Shown: positions 36,409-45,567 of the stretch, in pieces
How the letters are laid out: every line of letters begins with the position of its first letter
How positions within the stretch are numbered: position 1 is the stretch's first letter
DNA from: Amycolatopsis sacchari
GTDB lineage: Bacteria; Actinomycetota; Actinomycetes; Mycobacteriales; Pseudonocardiaceae
Assembly: GCF_900114035.1 (NCBI RefSeq)
Contig: NZ_FORP01000001.1
Span: 124,001-188,000 of the forward strand
Length of the DNA: 64,000 nucleotides
Direction: 5' to 3'
Translations under genes and position numbers: made by a program
The notes under the pieces: model-generated
The model's database searches: none
Told to the model about the DNA's origin: nothing
Seen by the model: only the letters and a program-made list of their open reading frames with translations

Positions 36409-37104
36409 CTATACGCCGAGCCTTTCGGCGAGTTCGCCGAAGTCGTGCACCGAGAACTCGGCGTCGACGTCCTTGTCGGCCTCCCGGTCCGGGCCCTTCT
36501 CACGAGGACGTTCGACGAACGCCGTCCGCAGCCCGGCGGCGGCCGCCCCGGCGAGGTCCCAGCCGTGCGCGGCGACCATCAGGACCTCGCCGGGGTCGAC
36601 GTCGAGCAGGCTCGCCGCCGTGCGGTACACGCGGGCGTCGGGCTTGTAGGTGCGGGCCAGCTCGGCCGAGAGGATGCAGTCGAACGGCAGGTTCGCGGCC
36701 TTGACCAGGTTGGTCATCAACGCGAACCCGCCGTTCGACAGCGCCGCGACGGTGTAGGACTTCCGCAGCCGCTGCAGGCCGTCGGGCACGTCGTCCCACG
36801 CGGGCAACCGGTGCCAGGCGTGCACGAGCCGCTGCCGGGCGGCCTCGTCGAGGTCCACGCCGTGTTCGGCGAGCAGCTCGTCGAGCGACTCGCGGTGCAG
36901 CGTGTCCAAGTACGCCCACTCGCGCTCGCCGTGCTGCACGCGGGCCATGGAGGGCAGGTACTTGTCCCGCCACTCCAGGGCGAAGGCCCCCGGGTCGAGC
37001 CGGACACCCAGCTCGCCGAAGACCTCCGCCGCCTGCCGGGACACGCCGGTGTACCAGTCCACCGTCGTGCCGAAGATGTCGAACGCCAGTACGCGGATCG
37101 TCAT
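36409..37104 (-). CDS. Haloacid dehalogenase type II (HAD superfamily)
   Basis: A 231-residue HAD hydrolase with nucleophile Asp9 in LAFDIFGTTVDW, the WRDKY segment near residue 45, the serine motif AALSNGG, lysine in YKPDARVY and the acidic-loop equivalent VAAHGWDLAGA. The combination WR.K / SNG / KPD.R.Y / A.H.WD is that of L-2-haloacid dehalogenases. Its 3' end abuts the convergent amidohydrolase gene by 4 bases. Some family members are phosphatases, so the substrate is not certain. Confidence 0.87.
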   Translation of the reverse strand: MTIRVLAFDIFGTTVDWYTGVSRQAAEVFGELGVRLDPGAFALEWRDKYLPSMARVQHGEREWAYLDTLHRESLDELLAEHGVDLDEAARQRLVHAWHRLPAWDDVPDGLQRLRKSYTVAALSNGGFALMTNLVKAANLPFDCILSAELARTYKPDARVYRTAASLLDVDPGEVLMVAAHGWDLAGAAAAGLRTAFVERPREKGPDREADKDVDAEFSVHDFGELAERLGV

Positions 37105-37114
37105 CCCGCCAGTA

Positions 37115-38293
37115 TCACGCGTGCGTAGCGCGCACCGTGACCGTGAGGACCTGCGGGTCGCCGGCGAACACCGAGCCGCTGAAGTCCGGGCCCGGGGTGA
37201 CGTCGTCGTACGGGAAGGCGTAGCCGCGGTTGCCGGGCAGCCTGCTGTGCACGACGCGGGCGTAGTGGTTGGTCTGCGCGTTCTGGTAGAACTGCGCGGG
37301 GTTCTCGCCGGTGGGCTGGTTCGGGTTGGCCAGGAGCGTGGTGCGGTTCAGCGCGGCGGCGAGGCGGGGGATGATCGCCTTGCGCGCGTTGCTCGCGCCC
37401 GCGGCGATGGCGAACGGGCCGCTGTCGCAGCTCCACACGTCGGCGGTGCTCGGTTTGCTGAACGTCTCGCCGTTGTTGAAGGTGAGCACGCCGTTCGTCA
37501 CGCGCCCGGTGAAGGGCCCGGTGCCGTTCTGCGGGTCGACCGTCAGCGTCTGGCTCGAGTACTTCTGCCACACCTGGTCGATGTAGCCGTCGAGGTACCC
37601 GGCGAACTGGCTCGCCTTGTGGTGCGCGGAAAGCACGCGCAGCGGGCGGCCGTCGGGGCCGTTCTGGATCAGCTGCGGCCAGGCGCCGCCCTGCCCGCTG
37701 AGCGCGCTTGCGACCGCGTCCACGGAACCGGCCGGCAGGCCCTGCACCGACTGGGTGCCGGCGGAGGACGTCAGCGCGATGCCCAGCGGCAGGCCCACGA
37801 AGTCGACGTAGCTGATGTTGGCGAACAGCTGCACGTCGTTGAACGTGAACTCGGCGAAGGACCAGTTCCGGCCGTAGTTGGGGTCGGAGGTGTTCAGGAA
37901 GCTGGGGTGCACCAGCGCGGGACCGGGGTTGAGGAAGAAGTCCAGCTTCGAGCCGGTGACGACGTAGATGCGGGCGCCGTACATGCGGGGCACGGTGACG
38001 CGGCGCCCCGAGCCCACGGGGATCGCGCAGTCGACGGGCAGCGGGGTGAGCGTGGACGAGGGGGACGACGGGTAGTAGGGCGACCCGTCCGCGGCCAGCA
38101 GCACGAGGCGGTTGTCCGGCGCGAAGCCGGTGACGTAGGCGTAGACGGTGCCGGAGCCCGAGGAGTTGACCAGGTCGAGTGCGAAGGTGGCCGGGGTGGC
38201 GGCGGCCTGGGGGAAGCCGGGCCAGAGGGGCGCGGTACCCGCGGTGACGGCGGTGGCGGCGGACAGGCCCAGGAAGGCGCGGCGGGAGAGCAC
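37115..38293 (-). CDS. Secreted glycoside hydrolase family 64 (beta-1,3-glucanase)
   Basis: A 392-residue secreted enzyme. The GTG start at 38293 gives a Tat-type signal (SRRAFLGLSAATAV). The mature part carries the GH64/thaumatin-like pattern: NWSFAEFTFNDVQLFANISY, then VDFVGLPLGIAL. The glutamate of FAEFTF and the aspartate of YVDF are candidates for the catalytic pair. GH64 enzymes release long oligosaccharides from fungal-type beta-1,3-glucan. It stands alone, with a strong AAGGAGG ribosome site just before the start. Confidence 0.87.
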   Translation of the reverse strand: MLSRRAFLGLSAATAVTAGTAPLWPGFPQAAATPATFALDLVNSSGSGTVYAYVTGFAPDNRLVLLAADGSPYYPSSPSSTLTPLPVDCAIPVGSGRRVTVPRMYGARIYVVTGSKLDFFLNPGPALVHPSFLNTSDPNYGRNWSFAEFTFNDVQLFANISYVDFVGLPLGIALTSSAGTQSVQGLPAGSVDAVASALSGQGGAWPQLIQNGPDGRPLRVLSAHHKASQFAGYLDGYIDQVWQKYSSQTLTVDPQNGTGPFTGRVTNGVLTFNNGETFSKPSTADVWSCDSGPFAIAAGASNARKAIIPRLAAALNRTTLLANPNQPTGENPAQFYQNAQTNHYARVVHSRLPGNRGYAFPYDDVTPGPDFSGSVFAGDPQVLTVTVRATHA

Positions 38294-38396
38294 CGGAATA
38301 CCTCCTTGAATTGCGGGGAGATTCCGAGGCTAGGCAAGGGTTTCGGGGACCGTCAACCGACGAAAGTCGGATTGTCTGGACCTTTCTGTCAGTGGT

Positions 38397-38978
38397 TCAG
38401 TCCAGCTGGGCGGCCGCCGGCGTGCGCAGGCCGTCGAGCATGGTCCGCAGCATCGGCTCGAGGTAGCGGGGATCGCTGGAGATCTTGGCGATCGCGGCGA
38501 CCAGGTCGAAGATCTGCTCCAGGGTGAGGTCCGCGCGGATCTCGGCGGCGTCCTGGGCCGCGGTCAGCAGCGGCCGGCCCGCGGCGAGCGCCCGGGCCCT
38601 GCTGCCGTCGACGACGGGGCTGTCGTCCACGCTGAGTTCGAGCAACTCGGCCACGATGAGGCGTTTGCCGGGCAGGAAGGCGAAGAGCCGGTGCAGCCAG
38701 GCGAGGAGCGCCTCGCCCGGCGGCTGTCCGTCGTCGGCGCGGGCGGCCTCGCAGAGGGCGTCGACCTCGCCGGCGTAGAGGGCTTCGAGCAGTTCCCGGC
38801 GGCCCGGGAAGTTGCGGTAGAGGGTGGCCATGCCGACGCCGGCGCGGCGCGCGATCTCCGCCATGGACACCTCCACGCCGGGTTCGGCGAAGGCGGCGCG
38901 GGCGGCGTCGAGGATCTTGTCCCGGTTCCGCTTTGCGGCGGCCCGCCTGGTGGGGAACGTCGGCCTGTCCGTGGTCAC
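38397..38978 (-). CDS. TetR/AcrR family regulator
   Basis: A 193-residue repressor: helix-turn-helix KILDAARAAFAEPGVEVSMA...IARRAGVGMATLYRNFPGRREL at residues 18-65, followed by a TetR_C ligand domain. GTG 38978 was chosen because the basic N-terminal arm begins there. It is divergent from the MFS exporter gene; the 144 bases between hold three operator copies. The usual arrangement is repression of the exporter until a toxic ligand binds. Confidence 0.88.
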   Translation of the reverse strand: MTTDRPTFPTRRAAAKRNRDKILDAARAAFAEPGVEVSMAEIARRAGVGMATLYRNFPGRRELLEALYAGEVDALCEAARADDGQPPGEALLAWLHRLFAFLPGKRLIVAELLELSVDDSPVVDGSRARALAAGRPLLTAAQDAAEIRADLTLEQIFDLVAAIAKISSDPRYLEPMLRTMLDGLRTPAAAQLD

Positions 38979-39011
38979 GCGAAGTCCTGTCCGCAGGAGG
39001 TCCTGAGTTGG

Positions 39012-39098
39012 TGGACAGTCTATCCGGCTTCTCGGACCCAATGGTGGACAGCCTGTCCGGCATTGGCTACCGTGGTTGACGGACAGGCTATCCGTCAA
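39012..39098. promoter_or_regulatory. Three TetR operator copies
   Basis: The core GGACAGnCTnTCC appears at 39013, 39046 and 39081. Copy 2 (GGACAG-C-CTGTCC) is perfectly symmetric. Copy 3 extends to an 8-base perfect dyad, TTGACGGA-N7-TCCGTCAA, at 39076-39098. The spacings of 33 and 35 bases (about three helical turns) would place bound dimers on about the same face of the DNA. They lie between the TetR and MFS start codons. Confidence 0.75.
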
Positions 39099-39122
39099 CT
39101 TGCGGTCAGAAGGGTGGGGGCG

Positions 39123-40551
39123 ATGTCCTCCGTAACGCAACCGGCTCAGCAGCTCGTCAAACCGGGGGTGAGCCTGAGAGGCGTCGCCGTCATCGCGTGC
39201 CTGGCGCAGTTCATGGTGGTGCTCGATTCGAGCATCGTGAACGTGGCGCTCCCCGCGATGAAGGCGGGTCTCGGCCTGTCGCCCGCCGGGCAGCAGTGGG
39301 TCGTCAACGGCTACCTGATCACCTTCGGCGGTCTGCTGCTGCTCGCGTCGCGCGCCGGTGACCTGCTGGGCCGCCGCCGGGTCTTCGTGGCCGGGCTGGT
39401 CGTGTTCACCGCGGCGAGCCTGCTCGGCGGTCTCGCCTCGGACGGTGCGATGCTGCTCGTGGCACGTCTCGTGCAAGGGGCGGGCGCCGCGGCGCTCGGG
39501 CCGTCGAGCCTGAGCCTGATTACCGCCAGCCACACCGACCCCGGCGCCCGGACCCGCGCCCTGACCTGGTGGGGCGTCGCGGCCGCGAGCGCCGGGGCCG
39601 CCGGCATCGTGCTCGGCGGGGTCCTCACCGCCGCGCTGAGCTGGCGCTGGGTGCTGCTCGTCAACGTCCCCATCGGCGCGTGCCTGCTCGTCGCGACACG
39701 CGCCTCACTGCTGGCCACCCCGCTCGCGCGGGAGCGCGCCCGCATCGACGTCCCGGGTGCCGTCACGGTCACCCTCGCCGTCGCCGCCATCGTCTACGGG
39801 ATCTCGGTGGCGCCCGACCACGGCTGGGGGGGCGGCCCAGGTGCTCGCCGCACTGGTGGCCGGGGTCGTGCTGCTGGCCGTGTTCGCGGTGATCGAGCGC
39901 CGGGCCGCCGCACCGTTGATCCCGTCTGCGGTGTTCGCCCGGCGCAACGTCCGGATCGGCAACGCCCTGACCGTGTGCATCGGCGCCGTGGTCACCACGC
40001 CGTTGTTCTTCCTCTCGCTGTACTTCCAGCAGGTGCTGGGCGAAACGGCGCTGCGGGCGGGACTGTCCCTGCTGCCGATGCTGGCCGTGATCAGTCTCGG
40101 CGTCCTCGTCTCCCAGCGGCTGATCCCCGCGCTCGGCCCGCGCCCGCTCGTGGTGGGCGGGGCGCTGGTCGCCGCCGCCGGGCTGTGGTGGCTCTCGGGG
40201 CTGCCCGCGCACCCGGCCTACGTCACCCACGTGCTCGCCCCCACCCTGGTCGTCGGCGCCGGGACGAGCCTGACGATGATGCCGGGGATCGTCGCGGCCA
40301 CCACGGGCGTCGATCCACGCCACGCCGGGGTCGCTTCGGGCCTGCTGAACATGTGCCGCCAGCTCGGGGGAGCGCTCGGCATCGCCGCACTGGTCACGCT
40401 CGCCTCGACCGTCACCGGGCCCGGCGCGGCGAACGATCCCGCGGCGGTCGTGCACGGGTACCGCGCCGCCCTGCTCGCCCTCGCCGCGCTGAGCGTCGCC
40501 ACCGCCGTGATCGCGCTCTTCCTCGAGGGGAACCGGAGCGCCCGCCGATGA
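39123..40551 (+). pseudogene. MFS drug exporter (DHA2, EmrB/QacA-like), frameshifted
   Basis: The first part (39123 to about 39830) encodes an exporter N-terminal half: FMVVLDSSIVNVALPAM, motif GDLLGRRRVF, and about seven membrane segments to VAPDHGW. The second half (AQVLAALVAGVVLLAVF to FLEGNRSARR) continues one frame over, from about 39835 to the TGA at 40549. The switch lies at a run of seven G at 39826-39832; six G would restore one frame of about 475 codons and a 14-segment DHA2 exporter. Either the gene is broken or the sequence has one extra base. It is divergent from TetR and overlaps the esterase start (ATGA). Confidence 0.8.
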
Positions 40552-41993
40552 TCGTGCGCACCGCGTCCGGCCTCGTCGAAGGACGCCTACTCGATGGAGC
40601 CGCGGTCTTCCTGGGCATCCCGTACGCGCAGGACCCCGGCGCCGGATTCGACCCACCCCGCGCGCCCGCGCCGTGGGACGGCGTTTTCCCGGCCACGGCC
40701 CCAGGTGCTTCGGCGCCTCACGCGCCGGTAGCCCAGGAACTGTTCCCCGACCCCGTCGTGGTGGGCGGCAACCCGCTGAACCTCAACGTGTACGCGCCCG
40801 CGGACCGGGGTGCACGCGTTCCCGTCGTGGTGTGGCTGCACGGCGGCGGGTTCTTCACCGGCAGCAACGCCAGCCCGTGGTACACGGGCGAGACCTTCGC
40901 GCGGGACGGGGTCGTGCTCGTCGTCCCCAACTACCGCCTCGCCGCGGAGGGGTTCATGATCCTCGACGACGGCGTCGCGAACCGCGCGCTGCTCGACCTC
41001 ACCGCGGCACTGCGGTGGGTCCGCGACAACATCGAGGCGTTCGGCGGTGACCCGGACCGCGTCACGGTGGCCGGGCAGTCGTCAGGCGCGACGGCGGCGC
41101 TCGCCCTCTCCGGTGTGCCCGCCGCACGCGGCCTGTTCCACCGGCTGGCCGTGATGAGCGCCGGGACCCCGCTGCTCGCGTCACTGGACCGGATGCGAGC
41201 GCTCTCCACCGAGTTCGCCGCGCAGCTTGGCGTTCCGCCCACGCGGGCCGCGCTCGCGCGCGTGCCCTTGGAGCGGCGGCTGGAGCTGGAAACCGCGTGG
41301 CTGCCCGAGGAAGTACAGGCGCCTCCGGCCGCCGTCGACGACCGGGCCCGCCGCACCGGAAAACCCGCCTTCCGCTGGCAGCCCACCCACGACGGCGAGG
41401 TCGTCACGACGGCGCCGGGCGAAGCGCTCGCCGTGCCGGGCGCGCTCGACGCACTCCTGATCGGCGTGACCGCCGAGGAGTGGAACTTCATGCTCGGCGA
41501 GGTGACACCCGCCCCGTCGACCGAAGCGTGCGAGGAAGGTTTCGCCAACCTCGGGCTCACACCCCGGGATCTGCGCCACTACCTCCGCGCGCTGCGGACG
41601 GGCAACCCGGGCCACGCGCTCGCCCAGGCGCTGACCGACCGCACCTTCCGCACGCCCGCCCGCGATCTCGCCGAGGTGGCCGCCGCGGCCGGGATCCCGG
41701 TCTACGCCTACCAGTTCGGGTGGCAGGCCCCCGGGCTCGGTGCCGCCCACTGCACCGACCTCCCGTTCTTCTTCGACCACCTCCAGGCCCCCGGCGTGGC
41801 CCGGTTGCTGGGGCCGGACGCACCGCCGCACCTGGCGGCCGCGATGCACGACGCGTTCGTGCGTTTCGCGCGCGACGGCGACGCCGGCTGGAGCGCCTAC
41901 GACTCCGCCGCCCGGCGCGCCATGGTGTTCGACGACCGGATGCGCGAGGTGCCCGACGCGCTCAGCCTGATGCCGCGGGAGCTACGGGAGTGA
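40548..41993 (+). CDS. Type-B carboxylesterase
   Basis: A 481-residue alpha/beta hydrolase of the carboxylesterase/para-nitrobenzyl-esterase family: oxyanion segment WLHGGGFFTGS, nucleophile serine in VAGQSSGATAAL, and a likely catalytic histidine in AAHCTDLPFFFDH. ATG 40548 overlaps the exporter's stop by 4 bases, so they form one operon under the TetR operators. It might detoxify an ester drug that the exporter also handles; this is inferred. Confidence 0.9.
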   Translation: MIVRTASGLVEGRLLDGAAVFLGIPYAQDPGAGFDPPRAPAPWDGVFPATAPGASAPHAPVAQELFPDPVVVGGNPLNLNVYAPADRGARVPVVVWLHGGGFFTGSNASPWYTGETFARDGVVLVVPNYRLAAEGFMILDDGVANRALLDLTAALRWVRDNIEAFGGDPDRVTVAGQSSGATAALALSGVPAARGLFHRLAVMSAGTPLLASLDRMRALSTEFAAQLGVPPTRAALARVPLERRLELETAWLPEEVQAPPAAVDDRARRTGKPAFRWQPTHDGEVVTTAPGEALAVPGALDALLIGVTAEEWNFMLGEVTPAPSTEACEEGFANLGLTPRDLRHYLRALRTGNPGHALAQALTDRTFRTPARDLAEVAAAAGIPVYAYQFGWQAPGLGAAHCTDLPFFFDHLQAPGVARLLGPDAPPHLAAAMHDAFVRFARDGDAGWSAYDSAARRAMVFDDRMREVPDALSLMPRELRE

Positions 41994-42001
41994 GGAACCC
42001 G

Positions 42002-42679
42002 TCAGATCATGCCCTCCCGCAGGGCGTAGGCCACCGCGTGCGTGCGGTTGCGCAACCCGAGCCGCGACAGGAGGCTGTGCAGGATGTTCTTCACGGTCCG
42101 CTCGGAGTAGGTCATCTCCGCCGCGATCTCCGCCGTGTCCATGCCCTCCGCGAGCAGCCGCAGCACGTCGGCCTCCCGGCGGGACAGCCCGCTCAGCGTC
42201 AGGTCGCGCGGCGCCAGCACGTCGTGGTGCAGCCGGGACAGCCCGCGCAGCAACGGCCCCAGCTGCTCGGGCGGCACGTCACCGCGCCCGGCGTGGGCGT
42301 CGGCGATCGCCTGCAGCAGCCGGGCCGTCGTGGCCTCCGCGCGCGGCACCAGCACGACGAGGCCGTGCTCCACCGCCGTCCACAGCTCCGCCGGCCGCGT
42401 GTCCTCCGCGACGAGCACCAGCCGCGCGTTCGGCGTCGTCGTCAGCAGTTCGCCCAGTTCACGGCCCGCCTCGGCGACCGCGAGCACCACCTCGGCCCCG
42501 CCGTCCTCGCGCGCGTCGACCACCTGCACCCCGGGCTTGTCCCGCAGCTCGGCCAGTATCCCGGTGCGGACGAACGGATCGGCCGCCACGACGGCGACCC
42601 GGACGGCCGGGCGCCGGGGCGGGACGGAGTGCAGCCGCGGACGGTTGCCGCCCTCGGCCCACGCTATACGCGAAGACAT
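42002..42679 (-). CDS. LuxR-type response regulator with degenerate receiver
   Basis: A 225-residue protein with a NarL/LuxR helix-turn-helix at the C-terminus (LSRREADVLRLLAEGMDTAEIA...YSERTVKNILHSLLSRLGLRNR). The receiver-like N-terminal domain lacks the phosphorylation residues: the acidic pair reads AADPF, the phospho-aspartate strand reads AEVVLAVAEAG, and the conserved lysine is arginine (LVPRAEA). It should work without phosphorylation. It is divergent from the NB-ARC/TPR regulator gene and tail to tail with the esterase gene. Confidence 0.85.
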   Translation of the reverse strand: MSSRIAWAEGGNRPRLHSVPPRRPAVRVAVVAADPFVRTGILAELRDKPGVQVVDAREDGGAEVVLAVAEAGRELGELLTTTPNARLVLVAEDTRPAELWTAVEHGLVVLVPRAEATTARLLQAIADAHAGRGDVPPEQLGPLLRGLSRLHHDVLAPRDLTLSGLSRREADVLRLLAEGMDTAEIAAEMTYSERTVKNILHSLLSRLGLRNRTHAVAYALREGMI

Positions 42680-42742
42680 GACCTCCAGCAAACACCGTCC
42701 CCCGCGCGCGGAGGAGGCGGAACCACCGGCAGGTTTCGACCG

Positions 42743-42758
42743 CCGGCAATTCTGCCGG
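42743..42758. promoter_or_regulatory. Inverted repeat before the NB-ARC/TPR gene
   Basis: CCGGCA-ATTC-TGCCGG is a perfect 6-base inverted repeat, 14 bases upstream of the double GTG start and 64 bases from the divergent LuxR start. It could be an operator for one of the two divergent regulators or could block the ribosome site as a hairpin. Confidence 0.4.
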
Positions 42759-42772
42759 TTGAATGGGCGGTG

Positions 42773-45154
42773 GTGAACGACGCACAAGATCCCGGCACGG
42801 GCCCGGACGCCACCCCGGCGTTCGGGCGCCTGCTGCTGCGCCACCGCCGCGCCGCCGGGCTGACCCAGGCGGAACTGGCCAAGGCCTCCGGCATGAGCGA
42901 ACGCGCGCTGCGGGACCTGGAACGCGGCCGCGCCCAGGCGGCGCAACGCCGTTCGGCCGACGCGCTCGCCGACGCGCTGCGCCTCACCGGCGCCGACCGC
43001 GCCCGCTTCCTCGCCACCGCCCGCGACGGGCGCCGCCGCAGCCCCCGCGCCCCGGCGGCACCCGTCGTCGGCGAGCTGCCGCCCCCTGTGCCCGACCTGC
43101 GTGGCCGCGAAGCCGAACTCGCCCGGCTGCGGGAGGACGCGCTGGCCGACTCGCCCAGCGGCGTGGTGCTGTCGATCATCGGCCACCCCGGCGTCGGCAA
43201 GACCACCCTCGCCGTGGCCGCCGCCCACGCGTTGCGCGACCGGTTCCCCGACGGGTGCTTCGCGCTCGACCTGCGCGGGCTCGCCGACCAGCCGCTCAGC
43301 TCCCGCGAGGCACTCGAACAGCTCCTGCGCGCGCTGGGCGTGCCGCCCCAGCAGATCCCGGCCGCCGGCGTGGAGCAGCAGCACCTGTTCCGCTCGCTGC
43401 TGGCCGGGCGCCGGGTCCTGGTGCTGCTCGACAACGCCGCCGACGAGGCGCAGGTGCGCCCGCTGCTCGCGGCGAGCCCCGGGTGCCTCACGCTGATCAC
43501 GTGCCGCCGCGCCCTCGCCGGGCTCGAGGCGGCGCGCTGGGTGTGGCTCGAACCGCTCGCCGACGCCGACGCGACCGCGCTGCTGGCGGGTATCGCCGGG
43601 CCGGAGCGCGTCGCCGCCGAACCGGAGGCCGCCGCGGAACTCGTGGCGCTGTGCGGAAACCTGCCGCTCGCGGTGCGCATCGCGGGCACGAGGCTCGCGA
43701 CGCGCCCGCAGTGGTCGATCGCCTACCTCGTCGGGCAGCTGCGGGACGCGAGCACCCGCCTGAGTTCCCTGTCGGCGGGGGACCTGCAGGTGCGCTCGGC
43801 GTTCGAGATGTCCTACCGGCGGCTGTCCCCGGCCGCGCGGCTGGTGTTCCGGCGCCTCGCGGCGATCCCCGGCGCCGACTTCGCCGCCGACCTCGCGGCG
43901 ATCGCCGCGGGACTGCCGGTGGCCGAGGTCGGCGAGCACCTCGACGAACTGGTCGACGCCAACCTCGTGCTCGCCGCCGCCGCGCCGGGGCGCTACCGGT
44001 TCCACGACCTGATCCGGATCTTCGCCCGCGAGCGGCTCGAAGCCGAGGAGAAGCCGCACGACCGCGAGGCGCTCTCCGAGGCCACGCTGCGCCATCTGCT
44101 GGGCACGGCGACCGCCGCCGCCCGCCTGTTCTACCCCGACCGGCTCACCGCCGAACCGTTCGCGTCGCGGCGCGAGGCGGCGGAGTGGCTGGACACGGAG
44201 GCGTCGAACTGGCTGGCCGCCCAGCGCGCCGCGGCGCAGACGGGGCGCCACCGCGAGGTGCTCGAACTGGCGCGGGCCGTGCACTGGTACTCCGACGGGC
44301 GCACGCAGGAGCGGCCGTGGCACGAGATCTTCGCGCTGGGCCTCGCGGCGGCGCGGGCGCTGGGCGACCGGTCGGGCGAGGCGGCGATGCTGAACTCGCT
44401 GGGCTGGGCGCGGTACTTCTGCCTGGCGGACAACGAAGGCGGCCTCGCGCTGCACCGGGAGGCGCTGGGCATCGCCGTCGAGACCGGGGACCGGCGGGAG
44501 CAGGCGTGGGCGCTGGGCTACCTCGCCGCGGTCCGGTTGCGGCTGGGACAGCCGGCCGAGGCGCTGGACCACGCGGAACGCGCCGTCGCGCTGGCCGAGG
44601 ACCTCGATTTCTGGCTGGGGCAGGGCACGATCCGCAACGTGCTCGGCTCCATCCTGCGCGCGCAGGGCCGCGCGGACGAGGCGCTGGCCGTGCACCGGGC
44701 CGTGCTCGCGGACGTGGAGGCGCACTACGCGCGGGCCAACCCCGAGGCACGCCGGTTCTTCCGGGCGACGACGCTGCTCAACCTCGGCCTCGACCTGAGC
44801 GAGGCGGGGCAGTGGGCGCCGGCGGCAAGGACCCTCCGCGAGGCGCGGGCGCTGTTCCGGCAGGGCGGGTTCCCGATCGAGGAGGCGTTCGCCGCGCTCA
44901 ACGAGGGCAGGGCCCGCCGCGAGGTGGGGCAGCTCGCGCTCGCCGGGGTGTGCCTGGAGCTGGCGCTCACCGCGTTCACCGGGGTGCCGCTGCGCTGGCA
45001 GCGCGCCCGCACGCTCGCGGAGCTGACCACGCTCTACGTCGTCACCGGGAACCCCACCGCGGCGGGCGACTCCCGCCGCAAGGCGCTCGCCCTGTGCGAG
45101 GAGCTGGGCACGACCCAGGCACTGGCGCTGGCGGCCGAGCTCCGCGTCGGCTGA
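42773..45154 (+). CDS. XRE-HTH / NB-ARC ATPase / TPR regulator (AfsR-like, STAND class)
   Basis: A 793-residue multidomain protein. Residues about 15-80 are an XRE helix-turn-helix (LTQAELAKASGMSERALRDLERG). Residues 105-370 are an NB-ARC ATPase with P-loop GHPGVGKTTLAVAAA, Walker B VLVLLDNAADEAQV, LPLAVRIAG and a FHDLIR segment. From about 470 on there are TPR-like repeats (EAMLNSLGW, ALGYLAAVRL, NVLGSILRAQGRADEAL). STAND regulators of this type oligomerise on a ligand signal. GTG 42773 or the adjacent GTG 42770 starts the protein. It is divergent from the LuxR regulator. Confidence 0.87.
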   Translation: MNDAQDPGTGPDATPAFGRLLLRHRRAAGLTQAELAKASGMSERALRDLERGRAQAAQRRSADALADALRLTGADRARFLATARDGRRRSPRAPAAPVVGELPPPVPDLRGREAELARLREDALADSPSGVVLSIIGHPGVGKTTLAVAAAHALRDRFPDGCFALDLRGLADQPLSSREALEQLLRALGVPPQQIPAAGVEQQHLFRSLLAGRRVLVLLDNAADEAQVRPLLAASPGCLTLITCRRALAGLEAARWVWLEPLADADATALLAGIAGPERVAAEPEAAAELVALCGNLPLAVRIAGTRLATRPQWSIAYLVGQLRDASTRLSSLSAGDLQVRSAFEMSYRRLSPAARLVFRRLAAIPGADFAADLAAIAAGLPVAEVGEHLDELVDANLVLAAAAPGRYRFHDLIRIFARERLEAEEKPHDREALSEATLRHLLGTATAAARLFYPDRLTAEPFASRREAAEWLDTEASNWLAAQRAAAQTGRHREVLELARAVHWYSDGRTQERPWHEIFALGLAAARALGDRSGEAAMLNSLGWARYFCLADNEGGLALHREALGIAVETGDRREQAWALGYLAAVRLRLGQPAEALDHAERAVALAEDLDFWLGQGTIRNVLGSILRAQGRADEALAVHRAVLADVEAHYARANPEARRFFRATTLLNLGLDLSEAGQWAPAARTLREARALFRQGGFPIEEAFAALNEGRARREVGQLALAGVCLELALTAFTGVPLRWQRARTLAELTTLYVVTGNPTAAGDSRRKALALCEELGTTQALALAAELRVG

Positions 45155-45157
45155 GCG

Positions 45158-45514
45158 TCAGCCTCCCCGTGCCGCGGCGAGGCTGCGCAAGCAGGCACGC
45201 ACCACCTGCCGGTTGGCGGGGGAGTCGGGGAAACGGCCGCATGAGGGGCAGAACAGGCGCACGGCGCCCGCGAACTCGTCCACCACGACGGCCGCCGGGC
45301 GCTCGCAGCCGCGGCACCAGCGGTGCCCGGTCACGACCACCACGTGCGCCGCGGAGCCGATGCACTGGTGCAGCCAGTGCCGGTGGGTGCGACAGGTGAG
45401 GCGCTCGAACGGGTCCAGCCCGGCGGCTTCGGCGCTGTCCTCGGCCGCGAGCCGGGCCGCGAGCCGCTGGTCACGGAGCTCCGCGTACCGGTCCACCTCC
45501 CGCAGTTCGGTCAT
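45158..45514 (-). CDS. Small cysteine-rich (zinc-ribbon-like) hypothetical protein
   Basis: A 118-residue protein not assigned to a family. It has three cysteine groups: CRTHRHWLHQC, CRGC and CPSC. The last two could bind one zinc ion as a ribbon; His residues near the first pair may join. It ends 3 bases from the end of the convergent NB-ARC gene. Coding is supported by the actinobacterial codon pattern and an ATG start with the ORF filling the gap. Function unknown. Confidence 0.65.
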   Translation of the reverse strand: MTELREVDRYAELRDQRLAARLAAEDSAEAAGLDPFERLTCRTHRHWLHQCIGSAAHVVVVTGHRWCRGCERPAAVVVDEFAGAVRLFCPSCGRFPDSPANRQVVRACLRSLAAARGG

Positions 45515-45567
45515 GACCCAGCGTAGGCCGGGCCGTGGTCGGCGCGCGGGTGGCCGTTTTCCACCCG

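Noticed and set aside
38357-38370. Terminator hairpin CCGAC-GAAA-GTCGG after the TetR gene.
   Set aside because: The stem is only 5 bases with no T-run on the minus strand, so it is too weak to call.
38691-41993. A single 1100-codon protein joining an MFS half to a carboxylesterase.
   Set aside because: The join arises only from the shift at the G7 run; the true second half of the exporter is in another frame, and the esterase has its own ATGA-coupled start.
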